From Ophthalmolycus amberensis (lineage: Eukaryota; Chordata; Actinopteri; Perciformes; Zoarcidae), in assembly GCA_024529925.1 (NCBI GenBank), contig JAFEUB010001102.1, positions 1,026,001 to 1,090,000 on the forward strand: a stretch of 64,000 nucleotides of DNA, written 5' to 3'. Under the pieces are notes generated by a model. It was not told where the DNA came from. It ran no database searches and was given only the letters and a program-made list of their open reading frames with translations. The number at the start of each line of letters is the position of its first letter. Position 1 is the first letter of the stretch. Positions 46,601-56,500 of the stretch are shown piece after piece. The translations under genes were made by a program, and so were the position numbers.

Positions 46601-48107
46601 GCTGTGTCAGTGCTCTCTCCACACCCATAACTCCCTGATGATAGTGTTTGTGGCAGTAGATACTGCACCACCTTTAAGATGACAGTAAATATAAATACAT
46701 TACCATGAAATTGTAATTAAGCTGAGACCGTTGATACATTAGTGCAAATCGTATATTTGCTATCTAACGTTAGCAGTTTGCCAAGTTCCAAACGGCTAAG
46801 AGTCTGCTGCAGTTATACGATTTGTGTAAACACGTTACATGACAACAATACGGCCGAGATGCCTAAATACCGTAAAACTGATTTTGACATTACACACGAC
46901 TTTCAGCAAAGACGGTTTGGTTTTGACAAAGTAGCCTTTTGAATAGGTGGTTTTGGTCACAAAAAGGTGATTTTTAGGTGAGATATTACATGTGTGCTAT
47001 AGCGACACGTATTTTGTACAATACATGTATCCGTCAGAGCTCGTATAAAACATGTCTGAAGTATGTTTAGCTGAGGAGGAGATGCCATCACACCTGTCCC
47101 CATGTGTGACTGCAGCACATGGAAAGTTGGACCCCTCAACATGAACTCTCGCTGCTCTCAATTGTAACAAATCAAGTTGACACCGTGGTGGTAGCTATCT
47201 GACCGAAAGAGACGAATGATGGACCAAAAAAAACTGGTTTATTTGTCAACAGACTCCCTAAAATTAGAGTTTCGCGGGGGAAAGTATTATCTATACGTAT
47301 CGAAACTTAGCCGAGGGACGGATAGGAGTTAATTTACATGATTTGGGAAAAGTGACGTAATTGCACCACAACTACGAAATGGCAGATAGTTAGCTGGCCG
47401 TGAAGGTCCCTGGGTTTACGGGCACCTTCCATTTGCTGTGGCTGCAAAGCTGTTGGAAGAGCCGCAAACTTGTGATGGGTGTTTGCGAGACGACAGCACC
47501 GATCGAGGCCGTCGTCGCTTCCACCCCGAACTAGGCCGTGGTCACAGCCTGCGCTGCATAAATAAAACATTTCACCCGCTCAGCGTGAACAATTGCTCGT
47601 GTCTCACTACATATTACCGATATCAAACACTGCGTAAGCAACTGAACTGGCAATATGTGTTGTTGGATTGGAGAGATGGTTTATTTTACGTAATTTCAGC
47701 GGCCTGGGAGGGGGTGGTTGCCAACTGCGAGCTAATTCGCTAGCTAGCAGCCAGCTCGCGCTTAGAGAGGAATGTTACCCAGCTCTCTGGTTAGGCTTAG
47801 CTAACTAGCTTAGCTTTAGCGTAGCTACCTCTGAAACCTCGTCTTCGTCGCTGCCGGATCCTGGACCCGAGGAGAGGACGGCCGCGGCCGCCAGTTTGAA
47901 ATCCAGTCTTTCTGCTGCAGGCCCACCTGGTTCGCCGTATAAACGTACTTTCTTTCCACCTACACCAATCCCAATGCCCCCTAGTCCGACTCCTCCTGGT
48001 GTCGCTCCTATCCCCATCCCTGCCACTGGGGAGCGAGGAGTCACCGAGTCAATCTCGTCCTCGAAGCCGTCCGTCAGCATTGCCGTCCCGGCTACTGCAT
48101 CCTGCAT
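18067..48107 (-). CDS. ankhd1: Ankyrin repeat and KH domain containing 1, complete, 39 coding exons
   Basis: The 39 exons total 8058 bases and about 2685 aa (human about 2540), and every junction keeps phase. Order: acidic N terminus (1-200), ankyrin block 1 of about 15 repeats (about 200-690), coiled and low-complexity linker (690-1110), ankyrin block 2 of about 10 repeats (1110-1460), basic Lys/Glu coiled coil (1460-1560), Ser-rich region, KH domain (about 1790-1860, loop GRGG at 1804-1807) and a Pro/Ser/Gln tail ending [23 protein letters not shown]1 (Mask in fly) is a cytoplasmic and nuclear scaffold that supports YAP/Yorkie transcription and receptor tyrosine kinase signalling, and its KH domain suggests nucleic-acid binding. 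The N terminus ([17 protein letters not shown]) and C terminus separate it from the paralogue ANKRD17. The first in-frame ATG is 48107; family alignment begins at ATG 48080. Confidence 0.97.
19583..19842. repeat. Long (AT/AC)-type microsatellite in ankhd1 intron 34
   Basis: About 260 bases built from ATAC, ACATAT and ATATAC units, an alternating purine-pyrimidine tract. Every frame on both strands stays open, which generates several spurious 90-150 codon open frames rich in Tyr, Ile, His and Thr. Confidence 0.95.
20381..23254 (-). CDS. ankhd1: ankhd1 exons 31-33: KH domain and large Pro/Ser/Gln exon
   Basis: Exons: 23254-23102, 22866-22717 and 21944-20381. The KH domain spans all three: [16 protein letters not shown], then [20 protein letters not shown] with the GRGG nucleic-acid loop, then [20 protein letters not shown]. 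Exon 33 is 1564 bases, by far the longest, and encodes [40 protein letters not shown] and a Gln run near 20640-20700. The [11 protein letters not shown] motif is conserved. Confidence 0.94.
23439..24627 (-). CDS. ankhd1: ankhd1 exons 27-30: basic coiled coil and Ser-rich region
   Basis: Exons: 24627-24511, 24399-24231, 24100-23904 and 23788-23439. Exons 27-28 encode [20 protein letters not shown] and the Lys/Glu helix [20 protein letters not shown], a likely nuclear-localising, charged helix. Exon 29 encodes [20 protein letters not shown]. Exon 30 holds a run of 13 consecutive Ser ([15 protein letters not shown]), encoded mostly by TCC/TCG and coincident with a GAGGAG-type repeat on the plus strand. 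Confidence 0.92.
24740..26801 (-). CDS. ankhd1: ankhd1 exons 20-26: second ankyrin-repeat block
   Basis: Exons: 26801-26690, 26589-26444, 26346-26204, 25742-25529, 25412-25237, 25086-24924 and 24835-24740. They encode about 10 ankyrin repeats from [20 protein letters not shown] to [20 protein letters not shown]. This is the most conserved part of the family and is intact here. Confidence 0.94.
26908..28598 (-). CDS. ankhd1: ankhd1 exons 15-19: linker with coiled coil and acidic/Pro runs
   Basis: Exons: 28598-28496, 28355-28093, 27941-27654, 27559-27142 and 27047-26908. They encode the coiled coil [20 protein letters not shown] and [19 protein letters not shown], then an acidic stretch starting with six Asp, a run of Pro/Gln ([20 protein letters not shown]), and the conserved block [20 protein letters not shown]. 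The Asp and Pro runs look longer than in mammalian ANKHD1. Confidence 0.9.
28712..37614 (-). CDS. ankhd1: ankhd1 exons 4-14: first ankyrin-repeat block
   Basis: Exons: 37614-37467, 37278-37131, 37039-36806, 36684-36590, 32520-32365, 31755-31674, 31430-31239, 31122-31013, 29647-29560, 29087-28960 and 28855-28712. They encode about 15 ankyrin repeats in tandem, each with the TPLMEAA or TALTLAC turn and a GHxEVVxLLL helix pair, for example [20 protein letters not shown]. Ankyrin stacks are protein-binding surfaces. The LINE lies in the intron between 36590 and 32520. No repeat is broken or missing relative to the human order as I recall it. Confidence 0.93.
30046..30475. mobile_element. Decayed hAT-like non-autonomous element
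   Basis: The left part reads GGCATGCACAGATACCTGATATCGG and the right part contains ATATCAGCCGATACCC and GTATCGGGACTGAAAACG. Inverted GATACC/GTATCGG-type arms of this kind are typical of teleost hAT-related short elements that start with a GGGATGCACCGATA motif. The outer right terminus is not recognisable, so the boundaries are approximate. It lies in the ankhd1 intron between exons 11 and 12 and has no coding capacity. Confidence 0.5.
33584..34708 (+). pseudogene. LINE reverse transcriptase, N-terminal part of frame
   Basis: An open stretch of about 370 codons holds the linker, a Pro/Ser-rich region, and the first reverse transcriptase motifs up to [20 protein letters not shown]. It ends at a TGA just before the first catalytic Asp motif, caused by one extra base relative to the downstream frame. 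A tandem 18-base duplication (34402-34419 and 34420-34437) repeats KVPQLW. Confidence 0.8.
34740..35672 (+). pseudogene. LINE reverse transcriptase, C-terminal part of frame
   Basis: Open for 310 codons with [20 protein letters not shown], the [11 protein letters not shown] box (a variant of YADD) and [17 protein letters not shown], ending in the usual LINE C-terminal region ([20 protein letters not shown]). The upstream part is in another frame, so this piece alone lacks the first catalytic motif. Confidence 0.82.
36001..36042 (+). repeat. (TTATC)n tail of the LINE
   Basis: About eight TTATC units follow directly after CTAATAAAGGA. This marks the 3' end of the element. Confidence 0.9.
37841..48107 (-). 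CDS. ankhd1: ankhd1 exons 1-3: N-terminal region
   Basis: Exon 1 is 48107-47829, exon 2 is 44516-44363 and exon 3 is 37997-37841. Exon 1 is Gly-rich and ends in the acidic run [10 protein letters not shown]. Exon 2 encodes [14 protein letters not shown] and [19 protein letters not shown]. Exon 3 encodes [19 protein letters not shown] and [11 protein letters not shown]. These are near-invariant between ANKHD1 and ANKRD17. The introns here are the longest in the gene (3.3 and 6.4 kb) and carry most of its repeats. Confidence 0.93.
40584..40656. repeat. (TA)n microsatellite in ankhd1 intron 2
   Basis: About 36 uninterrupted TA units preceded by GTGTGTATA. The flanking bases 40478-40560 include a fragment (GACATGCAACGGATGGAATCG) resembling a common teleost dispersed repeat. 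Confidence 0.95.
41042..41483. mobile_element. hAT-like non-autonomous DNA transposon with target-site duplication
   Basis: The element starts TAGGGGTGTAACGGTTCAC and ends CGTACCGTTACACCCCTA, so the terminal inverted repeats match over at least 14 bases and remain similar further in (GGTTCGGTACG arms). The flanks are CTATATAC (41034-41041) and CTACATAC (41484-41491), an 8-bp duplication with one mismatch, which is the length made by hAT transposases. At 442 bases with no open frame it is non-autonomous. It lies in ankhd1 intron 2. Confidence 0.88.
42228..42590. repeat. Probable teleost short inverted-repeat element, diverged
   Basis: The left edge reads CACTCAGTGGTCACTTTGTTCCG and the right edge TTGTACCTAATAAAGGATG, resembling the inverted ends (GTACCTAATAAAGTGGCCACTGAGTG type) of a short element common in fish. 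Internal text such as GCATTGAGGTCGTAGTTAGTGG also looks repeat-like. Boundaries are approximate. Confidence 0.45.
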
Positions 48108-50580
48108 ACTTATGTTCACGATACTTGTGTTCACGAGCTAGTCGTTGACATAAACGTCCGTCCAGGCTCTTTGTTTTAGGATATTTACGTGATTTTACTT
48201 CAGGGAATCCAGAAACTCTCCCGAAGCGAGGGTTGAGGAGGATCTCTTTCCCCCAGCCATTAACTTTCTAACAACCTAACCCGATACGCACTGTTTCTTA
48301 GAACGACCGCCTCTGTAGGAAATCCTGATCACCCTATTGGCTGAGCAGGAAAAAACTCGGTTTTATATTGGTCAAAGTTAAAGCCTGTCAAACTTGAGAC
48401 CGCAACGTCATGTTAGGTTTACCAATATCACGAGGCTGTAGAACGAACGTCAAGCTATGACATGGTAGGCCAACTTAACTGGTAGCTAGCTTTACTAGTT
48501 CATGTAAACTCTTATTGGGAAATCACGTATATGTAAGAGCTAATGTGAGAGTTAATAGGCACCTTTTGTACATTTTAATTATCCATTTATTTTACTTTAA
48601 ATGACAATGAATATCATTAACTGAACCTCACACATTGCATAAGATGTTTTTTATGGCTTTAATTAGTTTATGAGCATAAATAAGATTATAATTAGAAGAA
48701 ACAGAGGAGGACATTTTAAGGGGCATTGATATAAGACAAAACATAAACCTGCACACAGAAAAACAAGAAAAAAAACAATGGGCACCTTGGACCATGATGA
48801 CATTTGTAATCTGAAATGAATTGTTGTTTTCATCGATGTTTTACTGCAAATACAAAAACACATAATCCCTTGATATCCTTTGACCTATTGTGTATGCTGA
48901 GATGACTTAAGCACGTAATAGAGACAAAAACACACATGGGTTTTACTTCACCCACGAAAATCAAGACTTTTATTTCCAAACCATTTAAATAGTTCTATTC
49001 AACAAAGTTTCGAGAATGCCTTTCCTCTTTTTATGTTATTATTACTTATGTGTTGTATTATGTAAGAAAACAGTATCTATTCAAATTAGGTGTTTTTCAT
49101 TGATGGAACACTTTTTTAAATTGAACTCCAGTTGTTGCGTATTCAAAAAGTGTTGGATCTCATTGTAAATGTGTCTGGTTCCCTCCTAGGATGCATTTGC
49201 ACAAAAATGAATATGTCATTGAATTCCATGAGACTAAAAACACAAGAGAACACAAATTCTGCTCTTTGCAATATAACATGAAGTAAACTGTTACATTGAC
49301 ACTGTTTGATTATCTTAATAAAGTTATTTTTAACATTGTGCATTTCAAATTCATGTACCAGTTCTGGAAGATCTATCTGGATTCTTAACTTCTGTAATAA
49401 GCAGCAATATTGTGTCATAAATATACCCCATAACAACTCCTGAAGTTCAAAGTTTGCTTATCTAAAAGTAAACATGTATTACTTAAACTGTACCTCAGAA
49501 TCAAGAGTAAATGCACTGTAGAATGGGGCAATGATTCATTAATAATGGTCAAGTAGTATTTTAAAGGACACTTATTATGCTCATTTCCATGTTCATACTT
49601 GTATATTGTATTTCTGCAAAAACATGTTTACATGTTAATGCTCAAAAAACTCATACATCATATTTTATGACTTCTTGCAAAGTAACTAGTAAGAGTAGAA
49701 AGTACTACATTTCCCAATGATGTGTATTTAGAAGTACCATTACTTCAAAAATATATTTAAATGTTGTTTAAGGATGTGAGAGCTGATCGTTCAGTCACAT
49801 TTCTCACCAAAACCAACACCCAAGGCTAAACAAGCTTATGCTACTATTGCATTTTTAGTTGACTGAGCTCCATTTGCCTTTGTTGTGAAACGTAACCTAT
49901 GAAGGAGACATATTCTCCCTTAGAATAATGTTAAAGGCATTACAAGTTAGAGACCACTGTAGTCAGAATAACTTATACTTGAAGGCCTGGCCAGCAGATG
50001 CACCCGGCCAGCCAGGGCCTCGGGCGGCAACGTCATCATTTTTGGGCGTGGACGCAAGCAAGACGGAGGGCGATTGGTTATCCAGCCGGTTGCCAAGTAT
50101 GTACAAAATCCCACATTTTCTGTCAACTTTAACCTTCTTATATACAGTCTATGATTTTAACCATATTTGAACAAATAACAGTATATTTAGCAAACTTGAG
50201 ATCGTTGGAATTTGATACAATTCAAAACACAGCAAGATACTAACATTGGTAATGATGATATTCGAAACGTGTGATGATGTTGAATAACGTGACTGTGTTG
50301 CATTTTGTAACAGAGGCGATGCTTAGTTAAATCAGGCTTTTTGTAGTCTCTGAAAGGGGGTTAGTTACAGAGGTCTGGCAACCCAGCGCAAGGTTTCAGC
50401 TGCATCACGTCGGTCTGGTCATACATACTCCGGCGTGTGGTATCTACGTTTGTATCAGGTACATTCATTTTAGGTATATATCGTTATAAATCGCTTTGCC
50501 TAAATACAACGTCAACTTCGCATGCTCTAATAGCACAACATAGCTACCGGTGTGTATATTATATTATATTTGTAAACCGT
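48108..50580. other. Intergenic region between the divergent genes ankhd1 and hnrnph1
   Basis: No gene is visible. The ankhd1 side (48108-48330) is moderately GC-rich and has an inverted CCAAT (CTATTGGCTGAG near 48333), so it is a likely ankhd1 promoter. The middle is AT-rich. A segment near 49560-49650 (AAAGGACACTTATTATGCTC) resembles a common percomorph dispersed repeat. Confidence 0.5.
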
Positions 50581-50599
50581 TAGTTAGCTAATGCTAGCG

Positions 50600-50680
50600 C
50601 GAGAGCTAGCTAACAGTTAACGATAAATAACATGGCGCCGGGTGAAAGGGCCGCTTTTGTTCTTGTGTCTGGGTGCGGTG
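50600..50680 (+). promoter_or_regulatory. hnrnph1: Possible 5' untranslated exon of hnrnph1
   Basis: A GC-rich segment ends at a consensus donor (GGTG|GTGAGC, 50681). The next good acceptor is TGTCTTCAG ending at 51239, ten bases before the hnrnph1 start. The left edge (transcription start) is unknown. An ATG at 50632 would open a short upstream frame if included. Confidence 0.45.
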
Positions 50681-51249
50681 GTGAGCGTGCTGTGGGCCAC
50701 GCGCATCCTGTCGAAAATGAATGAAATACGAATTGCAGATTCATAATGTGGCTTCTGCGAACTCTTATAAATGTATAGAAACGCTTCAACACCAGAAATG
50801 TTGGCGGAAGAAAGTAACGTAGCTACACATTATGTTGCTAAAGTTAGCTGGTCACGCTAACCACTCCGCGTTCGCGCTTTTTATGAAGTGGTCGTCTTTT
50901 TTTTAACGGGAAAGTGTTGGAAAAACAAAGCAATTCTGATAATTGATTGCGATTTATATTTGTAAATAATACCATTCTTTGTTGCACGGTAAAGCCCAAT
51001 GATAGACTTTTTATGTACTATATGCTTGCTAGCAGTATCAAACTGTCTGTAGATGGCGCTGCTAACTAATGCTAAAGCACGTTTAACGGTACGGAGGCCC
51101 ATGCGACTCATATCAAAGACGACGCGTCTATTTATTCTTTTGGTACATTTGATTAAAGTAGTGTCTGGAATGCATTATCTATAAATTAGTATGTGCTATT
51201 GTCTCATACCTGTAATAATATTGGAGTATTTGTCTTCAGGGATTGTGAC

Positions 51250-54200
51250 ATGGCTGATGAGGGATATGTAGTACGCATCAGGGGGCTCCCTTGGTCCTGC
51301 TCAGTGGATGAAGTACAGAGGTTTTTCTCGGGTAGGTATTTATATAATTTTGTATATCAAAGTATTTCTGCAATTAATACATTTACAATTGATTTGATAA
51401 TGTACATTACATATGCAGAGTGCAAAATCATCACCAATGGAGGCGGCATCCACTTCACCTACACAAGAGAGGGGCGTCCCAGCGGAGAGGCATTCGTCGA
51501 AATGGAGACCGAGGAAGATCTGAAGATTGCAGTGAAGAAGGACCGAGAAACTATGGGTCACAGATATGTCGAGGGTGTGTGAAACTGCTTACAGATAATT
51601 ACTAAATTGTCTAAACTTTGTGATGTGATGGCTAACTGTTATACGTCCTGTGATACAGTTTTTAAATCCAACAATGTCGAGATGGACTGGGTCATGAAGC
51701 ACACCGGTCCAAACTGTCCAGAAACGGCAGGAGATGGGCTCGTCCGGCTCCGAGGTCTTCCTTTTGGCTGCAGCAAGGAGGAGATAGTACAGTTTTTCTC
51801 AGGTAAAAATAAACCTAGCTCAGCGGTTAGTTGTAAAACTTCCTTAATGGTTTGTTTCCTTTTTTTTCTTTTCTCCATCTTCCTTTTCTCGTTTCCTTTC
51901 TGCTATGGACACTTACCAATTCTTGATTTTACAAAGAAGTCAAGATGCAATTAGAAAATGATTATAACTAATGTATATTATTACATAATAGAATAGCAAA
52001 CTTCATGTTTTTGAATCTGTGATAAGTGAGGAATTGATGCCAGAAAAGGAAGCTAGTTAGACTTTAAATGGAGGAATTATTTAAAGTTAAGCTCAGGGGC
52101 AGAATACCGTTATGCAAACTCCCTTTCACATCTTTGCTTATCATATCGATCATAAGCCCGTTTTAATCACTTTTTTTCTCTTTCATTGGGTCCGATGGTG
52201 TAAGGCGGCATAATTACATGTTTAAGTTGTCTATGCCAACTGGTAATTTACTAATGATGGAATGGGTCCAACTCATCACTGAGTAGACGGTCTCTTACCC
52301 CAGTATCATTGTTCTCCCCCCCCCCCCCCCTTCCATTTACTCACACCCTTGTCTTTTTGAATGCATCATTCTTATACACACTGTTCAGCAAGTTTTAGAT
52401 TAGTTCCTGCTGAGCCGTTAGTAATTTTAACTCATGTCACCCACCAGGATCTTTCTCTCTCTCCATCAACACACCAGTACTAGCCCGATGTCCCGCACAG
52501 TGCCCCTTTCCATATTCTTCCTCTATCCTCTCATTTCTTTTTTTTATCCCCAAAATACAGTAAATATAAGTCGTTTAAATAGCCAGTCACTGGTTAAAAA
52601 CTGAACTGGTATTTGTGATGATGTATAGAGTTTTCCATAAGTTTTCTATCTCTCTCTCTCTCTCTCTCTTTAGAGAAAGTTCTCTCTGTGATTGGGCATG
52701 TGATTTAATATGTCCCCTGCTGGGGTTATCTGTCCTTGGGTTGAAGGGTTGGAAATCGTGCCAAATGGGATAACATTGCCGGTGGACATCCAGGGGAGGA
52801 GTACGGGGGAGGCCTTCGTGCAGTTTGCTTCACAGGATATAGCTGAAAAGGCTCTAAAGAAACACAAGGAAAGAATAGGGCACAGGTGGGGATGGTTGGT
52901 TGGTTGGCTGGATACGTTGCTTTTCTTATGGTGTGCACCCTCAACATCTGAACCAAATGCAAATCGGACACTACATTAGTCTTAGCTAATTCAAGCATAT
53001 TTGTAATGTTAACCACAAACGCATACACAAATTGCAATGTTAGGCTGACATACGGCACACATTCACAATGTTCAATGGGAAGATTAGTGCTTGGGCACCA
53101 TTCACAAGTACGACACGAGTCGCTAACTAGAGTACATGCTTAATTTTTGAGGACAAATGGTGTCTCAGCACTAAACATCAGTCCAGGTTGATAACTGGTA
53201 AGGAGTCTCCCTGGTGGTAAAATCAGAGGGCCACTGTACACATGGATCTGGAGCCCACTGTCACAGGTAATGCTTAGAGTGAGTTGTGCAGAAGGGCTGG
53301 AGCCCTCTCTGTCCCTCTAAACCAGGACCATCGCTGTCATGGCAAGGACACGGGATGCTTTATTGAATCAGTTATGTAACTTCAGGTAACTATAAGAAAA
53401 GTGTAAATGTCAATAAGGCCCTCTTCAATCTGGACAGCTTAATTTTTGCCAGTCAGTTAATGAGTTCTTTTTTTTATTTACTGTTTTTTAACAACTAGCA
53501 TCAAGCACTCAAAGATATTACTACCTATGGACTACACCATGACAGCATCTGCATAGCCCAGTTGCATCAGTGTTGAGCAAATGCAGCCTTGCCTGGGCTG
53601 GTTCATTCTCCGTGTCCTCATTGTGGTATCTCTATGCTCTCAGGTACATTGAGATCTTCAAGAGTAGCCGTGCTGAGGTGCGGACCCATTACGAACCCCA
53701 GCGGAAGCCCATGGGCATGCAGAGACCCGGCCCCTATGACCGGCCCTCGGGTGGTCGCGGCTACAGCATGATGGGCCGAGGGGGATCCTACGAAAGAATG
53801 CGTCGCGGAGGCTACGGAGCCGGAGGAGGAGGCGGTGGTGGAGGAGGAGGAGGAGGAGGTGGTGGAGGAGGTGGGTGTCAAGTGGACTGAAATCTGATTT
53901 AGTAACAGTTTGCAATTGTTTCAGATAATCACTCGCCCTATGTCCCTTCATGCTAACTGCGCAATAGAATTAATGCGATTAAAATGTAGTCCTCATAAGA
54001 CCGTGTTTTAATCTTGATTACAAATGTTTAGGTGTATCGGATGGACGATATGGTGATGGCGGCGGCAGTGGCAGCGGCTCTTCCTTCCAGAGCACAACAG
54101 GCCACTGTGTCCACATGAGGGGCCTGCCCTACAGAGCCACAGAGACGGACATCTACAATGTAAGTCAGAGGAACAGCTGCAAAACATCTGCATGACTACT

Positions 54201-55177
54201 GGATTGCTGAAACTGTCCTCTCTCTGCATGTTGCAGATGTTCAGCTCATATCTTACACTAATGTGTTCATGTCTTAGTTCTTCTCGCCATTGAATCCGGT
54301 GCGGGTCCATATTGAGATCGGCCCAGACGGCAGGGTAACCGGGGAGGCAGATGTAGAGTTTGCGACACACGAAGACGCCGTGGCCGCCATGTCCAAAGAC
54401 AAAGCTAACATGCGTGAGTTTGAAGTTCGTGGTTTTAACCGCTCCCACCCTGCGTATGAGCTTTCATAATGTTGGTTAATGGTTTCTCTCCCTGCACCCG
54501 CAGAGCACCGCTACGTGGAGCTGTTCTTGAACTCAACAGCAGGCGGAAGTAACGGAGCCTACAGCAGCCAGATGATGGGTGGCATGGGTGAGTTTCAGTC
54601 GTGGAGGTTGTGAGACTAGCGGCATCAGTTTGTTTGAGGGGGGGAAATGCATGCACTAAACCGTACAGCATCTATGTAATAGTTAGGATTCCGTAAGTCC
54701 TCCTGAACCGGATGTGGTCCGTCCTCTCTGCAGGGAACCAGTCGTCGTACAGCGGTGGCCAGCTGAGCTCAGGGTACTCTGGTGGATACAGCAGCCAGGG
54801 CAATATGGGCGGCTACAGTGATTACAGTGAGTGTCAGCTGTGTTATAATAGGTTTCTTCTACATCCACACTAAAGTTCAACCTTTCCTGCTCTAATACCA
54901 CTTATTTAATGCACTCTTAAGTATTCAAGTATTACTATGCACCACAGTGAACCCTGAGAACAAAACGTTGGCCATAGATTTGTTTTTGCATGAAATGACA
55001 GACATGCATCGTGTTTCTGTGTACGACTCCTTGAGGAACTCCTCGGTCCTATCGTTTGTATTCTCTCTCTTGTTAGGTAACCAGGGCGGAATGGGAAGCA
55101 GTTACTACGGCAGCGGCGGAGGAGGAGGAGGAAGCAGAGGCTCTATGAACGGACTGAGCGGGGGATGGGGAATGTAG
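51250..55177 (+). CDS. hnrnph1: Heterogeneous nuclear ribonucleoprotein H1, complete, ten coding exons
   Basis: Exons: 51250-51331, 51419-51574, 51659-51802, 52747-52885, 53644-53870, 54032-54159, 54278-54413, 54504-54587, 54734-54826 and 55077-55177; 1290 bases, 429 aa. It is a nuclear protein that binds G-rich RNA and controls splicing and polyadenylation. Three quasi-RRMs: first (about 7-90) with [20 protein letters not shown] and [20 protein letters not shown]; second (about 105-190) with [20 protein letters not shown]; third (about 270-350) with [20 protein letters not shown] and [20 protein letters not shown]. Gly-rich regions lie between RRM2 and RRM3 (with a GGN run) and at the C terminus ([20 protein letters not shown]). 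The C terminus SGGWGM ends shortly after the Gly/Tyr region. hnrnph2 or hnrnpf are alternatives, but adjacency to rufy1, as in human, supports H1. Confidence 0.95.
53822..53870 (+). repeat. hnrnph1: GGA/GGT (poly-Gly) codon repeat at the end of hnrnph1 exon 5
   Basis: A near-perfect trinucleotide tract encodes about 17 Gly in a row and runs directly into the donor G|GTGGGT. Several alternative GGT donors lie inside the tract. Confidence 0.85.
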
Positions 55178-55801
55178 TATATGTATTTTGTTTTCCTTAA
55201 TTTGATGTTTTTTTTAAACTCAGCATTTTGCTGGAAGGACTGGAAACGCAAGTCTCACCGAGTAAACATAGGGTAGGTTCAGGTGATGAAAACATTGAGT
55301 GGGTAGGGTTTGTATTTTTTTTAAGTGGATGATCTTCAGAGAGAAGTGAGATCATCTGGTGTCACTAAGTGTCAGAAGCGCTGTTTGTCTTCCCCTTTGC
55401 TCACAGATTTAAATGTTCATTACAAGGAAGTGTGCCGTTTGTGTGTTATTGTTCTCCATAAAGCTGTCTGTCCCCCCGAGGTGAACTCATCCTGTGCTGG
55501 TGGCGTTAACACTAGTTTCAATGTCTGAGTGCATGAACAAAACAAGAAATCAGAGCGTCTGGTATCTTCTGATGTTTAGACCGTGTTCCACCTCTACATA
55601 GTGTTAAGACTTTTTTAAGTTCCAGTTAAAATGTTAATCAGAATTGAGATTTGAGACTTCACATGGTCAGAGCATGTTTTCTTAAGGTGTGATTATTCTT
55701 TTCTGGATGAGGACTATGTTGAGGGCGAATGAATTTCAAATCTGCTAACATGAAGGTTTCTACTGCTTCAAATGTTATTTGTATTTCCTGTGCACAAAGT
55801 G

Positions 55802-55807
55802 AATAAA
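55802..55807 (+). terminator. hnrnph1: Polyadenylation signal for hnrnph1
   Basis: AATAAA is about 625 bases after the stop codon. The 3' untranslated region 55178 to about 55828 shows no other coding content. Confidence 0.65.
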
Positions 55808-55853
55808 CTAGTCTGGAATATCTAATTGAAACAAGCATTGCAAAAAAAGAGGC

Positions 55854-55859
55854 TTTATT
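55854..55859 (-). terminator. rufy1: Polyadenylation signal for rufy1
   Basis: AATAAA on the minus strand, about 640 bases past the rufy1 stop. Predicted cleavage near 55835 lies almost on top of the predicted hnrnph1 cleavage site. Confidence 0.55.
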
Positions 55860-56500
55860 AATTTATCAAATACCGAGATACAAAACTTTTGGTCACCATC
55901 CCCAAATTAATTCAGAAAAAGGCTTTGTAGCGGTTGACACACAACCCTGTGGTAAGAATACATTCTAAAATAGATTTAACATTCTAGTCATTTCTACAAT
56001 GATTTTGCATGAATGCAGCAGTGGGGTCATAGCTGTAAAAATTGAGTAGATGCGTGATAAGTATGAATAATAAAGTGAAGTACATCGTACAGGATCACAA
56101 TGATCCTCAGTAACCAACAGTGTCTTTGCTGGGACCTAATCTAAAATCACGGTTTGAATTAGAAAAACTACACTTTAAAGGGTCAGTTTATAAAGTACCA
56201 AATTATTATTCCAGCCCAAAGACACATAAATATCCGAAATAATTTCATCCTTTAAGCGAACTCAAGCCTCCTTCACATAGTATCCACAAACTATTAGCTC
56301 ATCCCATCAGTGTTAAGGTGGCGCCCCTTATTTAATACGGTTGAACTAATGCTCCTGAATTTCAGGCACGGTGGAAATGGAACACCAAATCACATTTCCA
56401 TAAGTTTTGATGACATTCTTCTGACACAAGTACTTAATAAAAACCATAGTGGGTGAGTATGTGCAGTGTTAGAACGCTCTTGTCGAAAGTGGGTGTTCTG

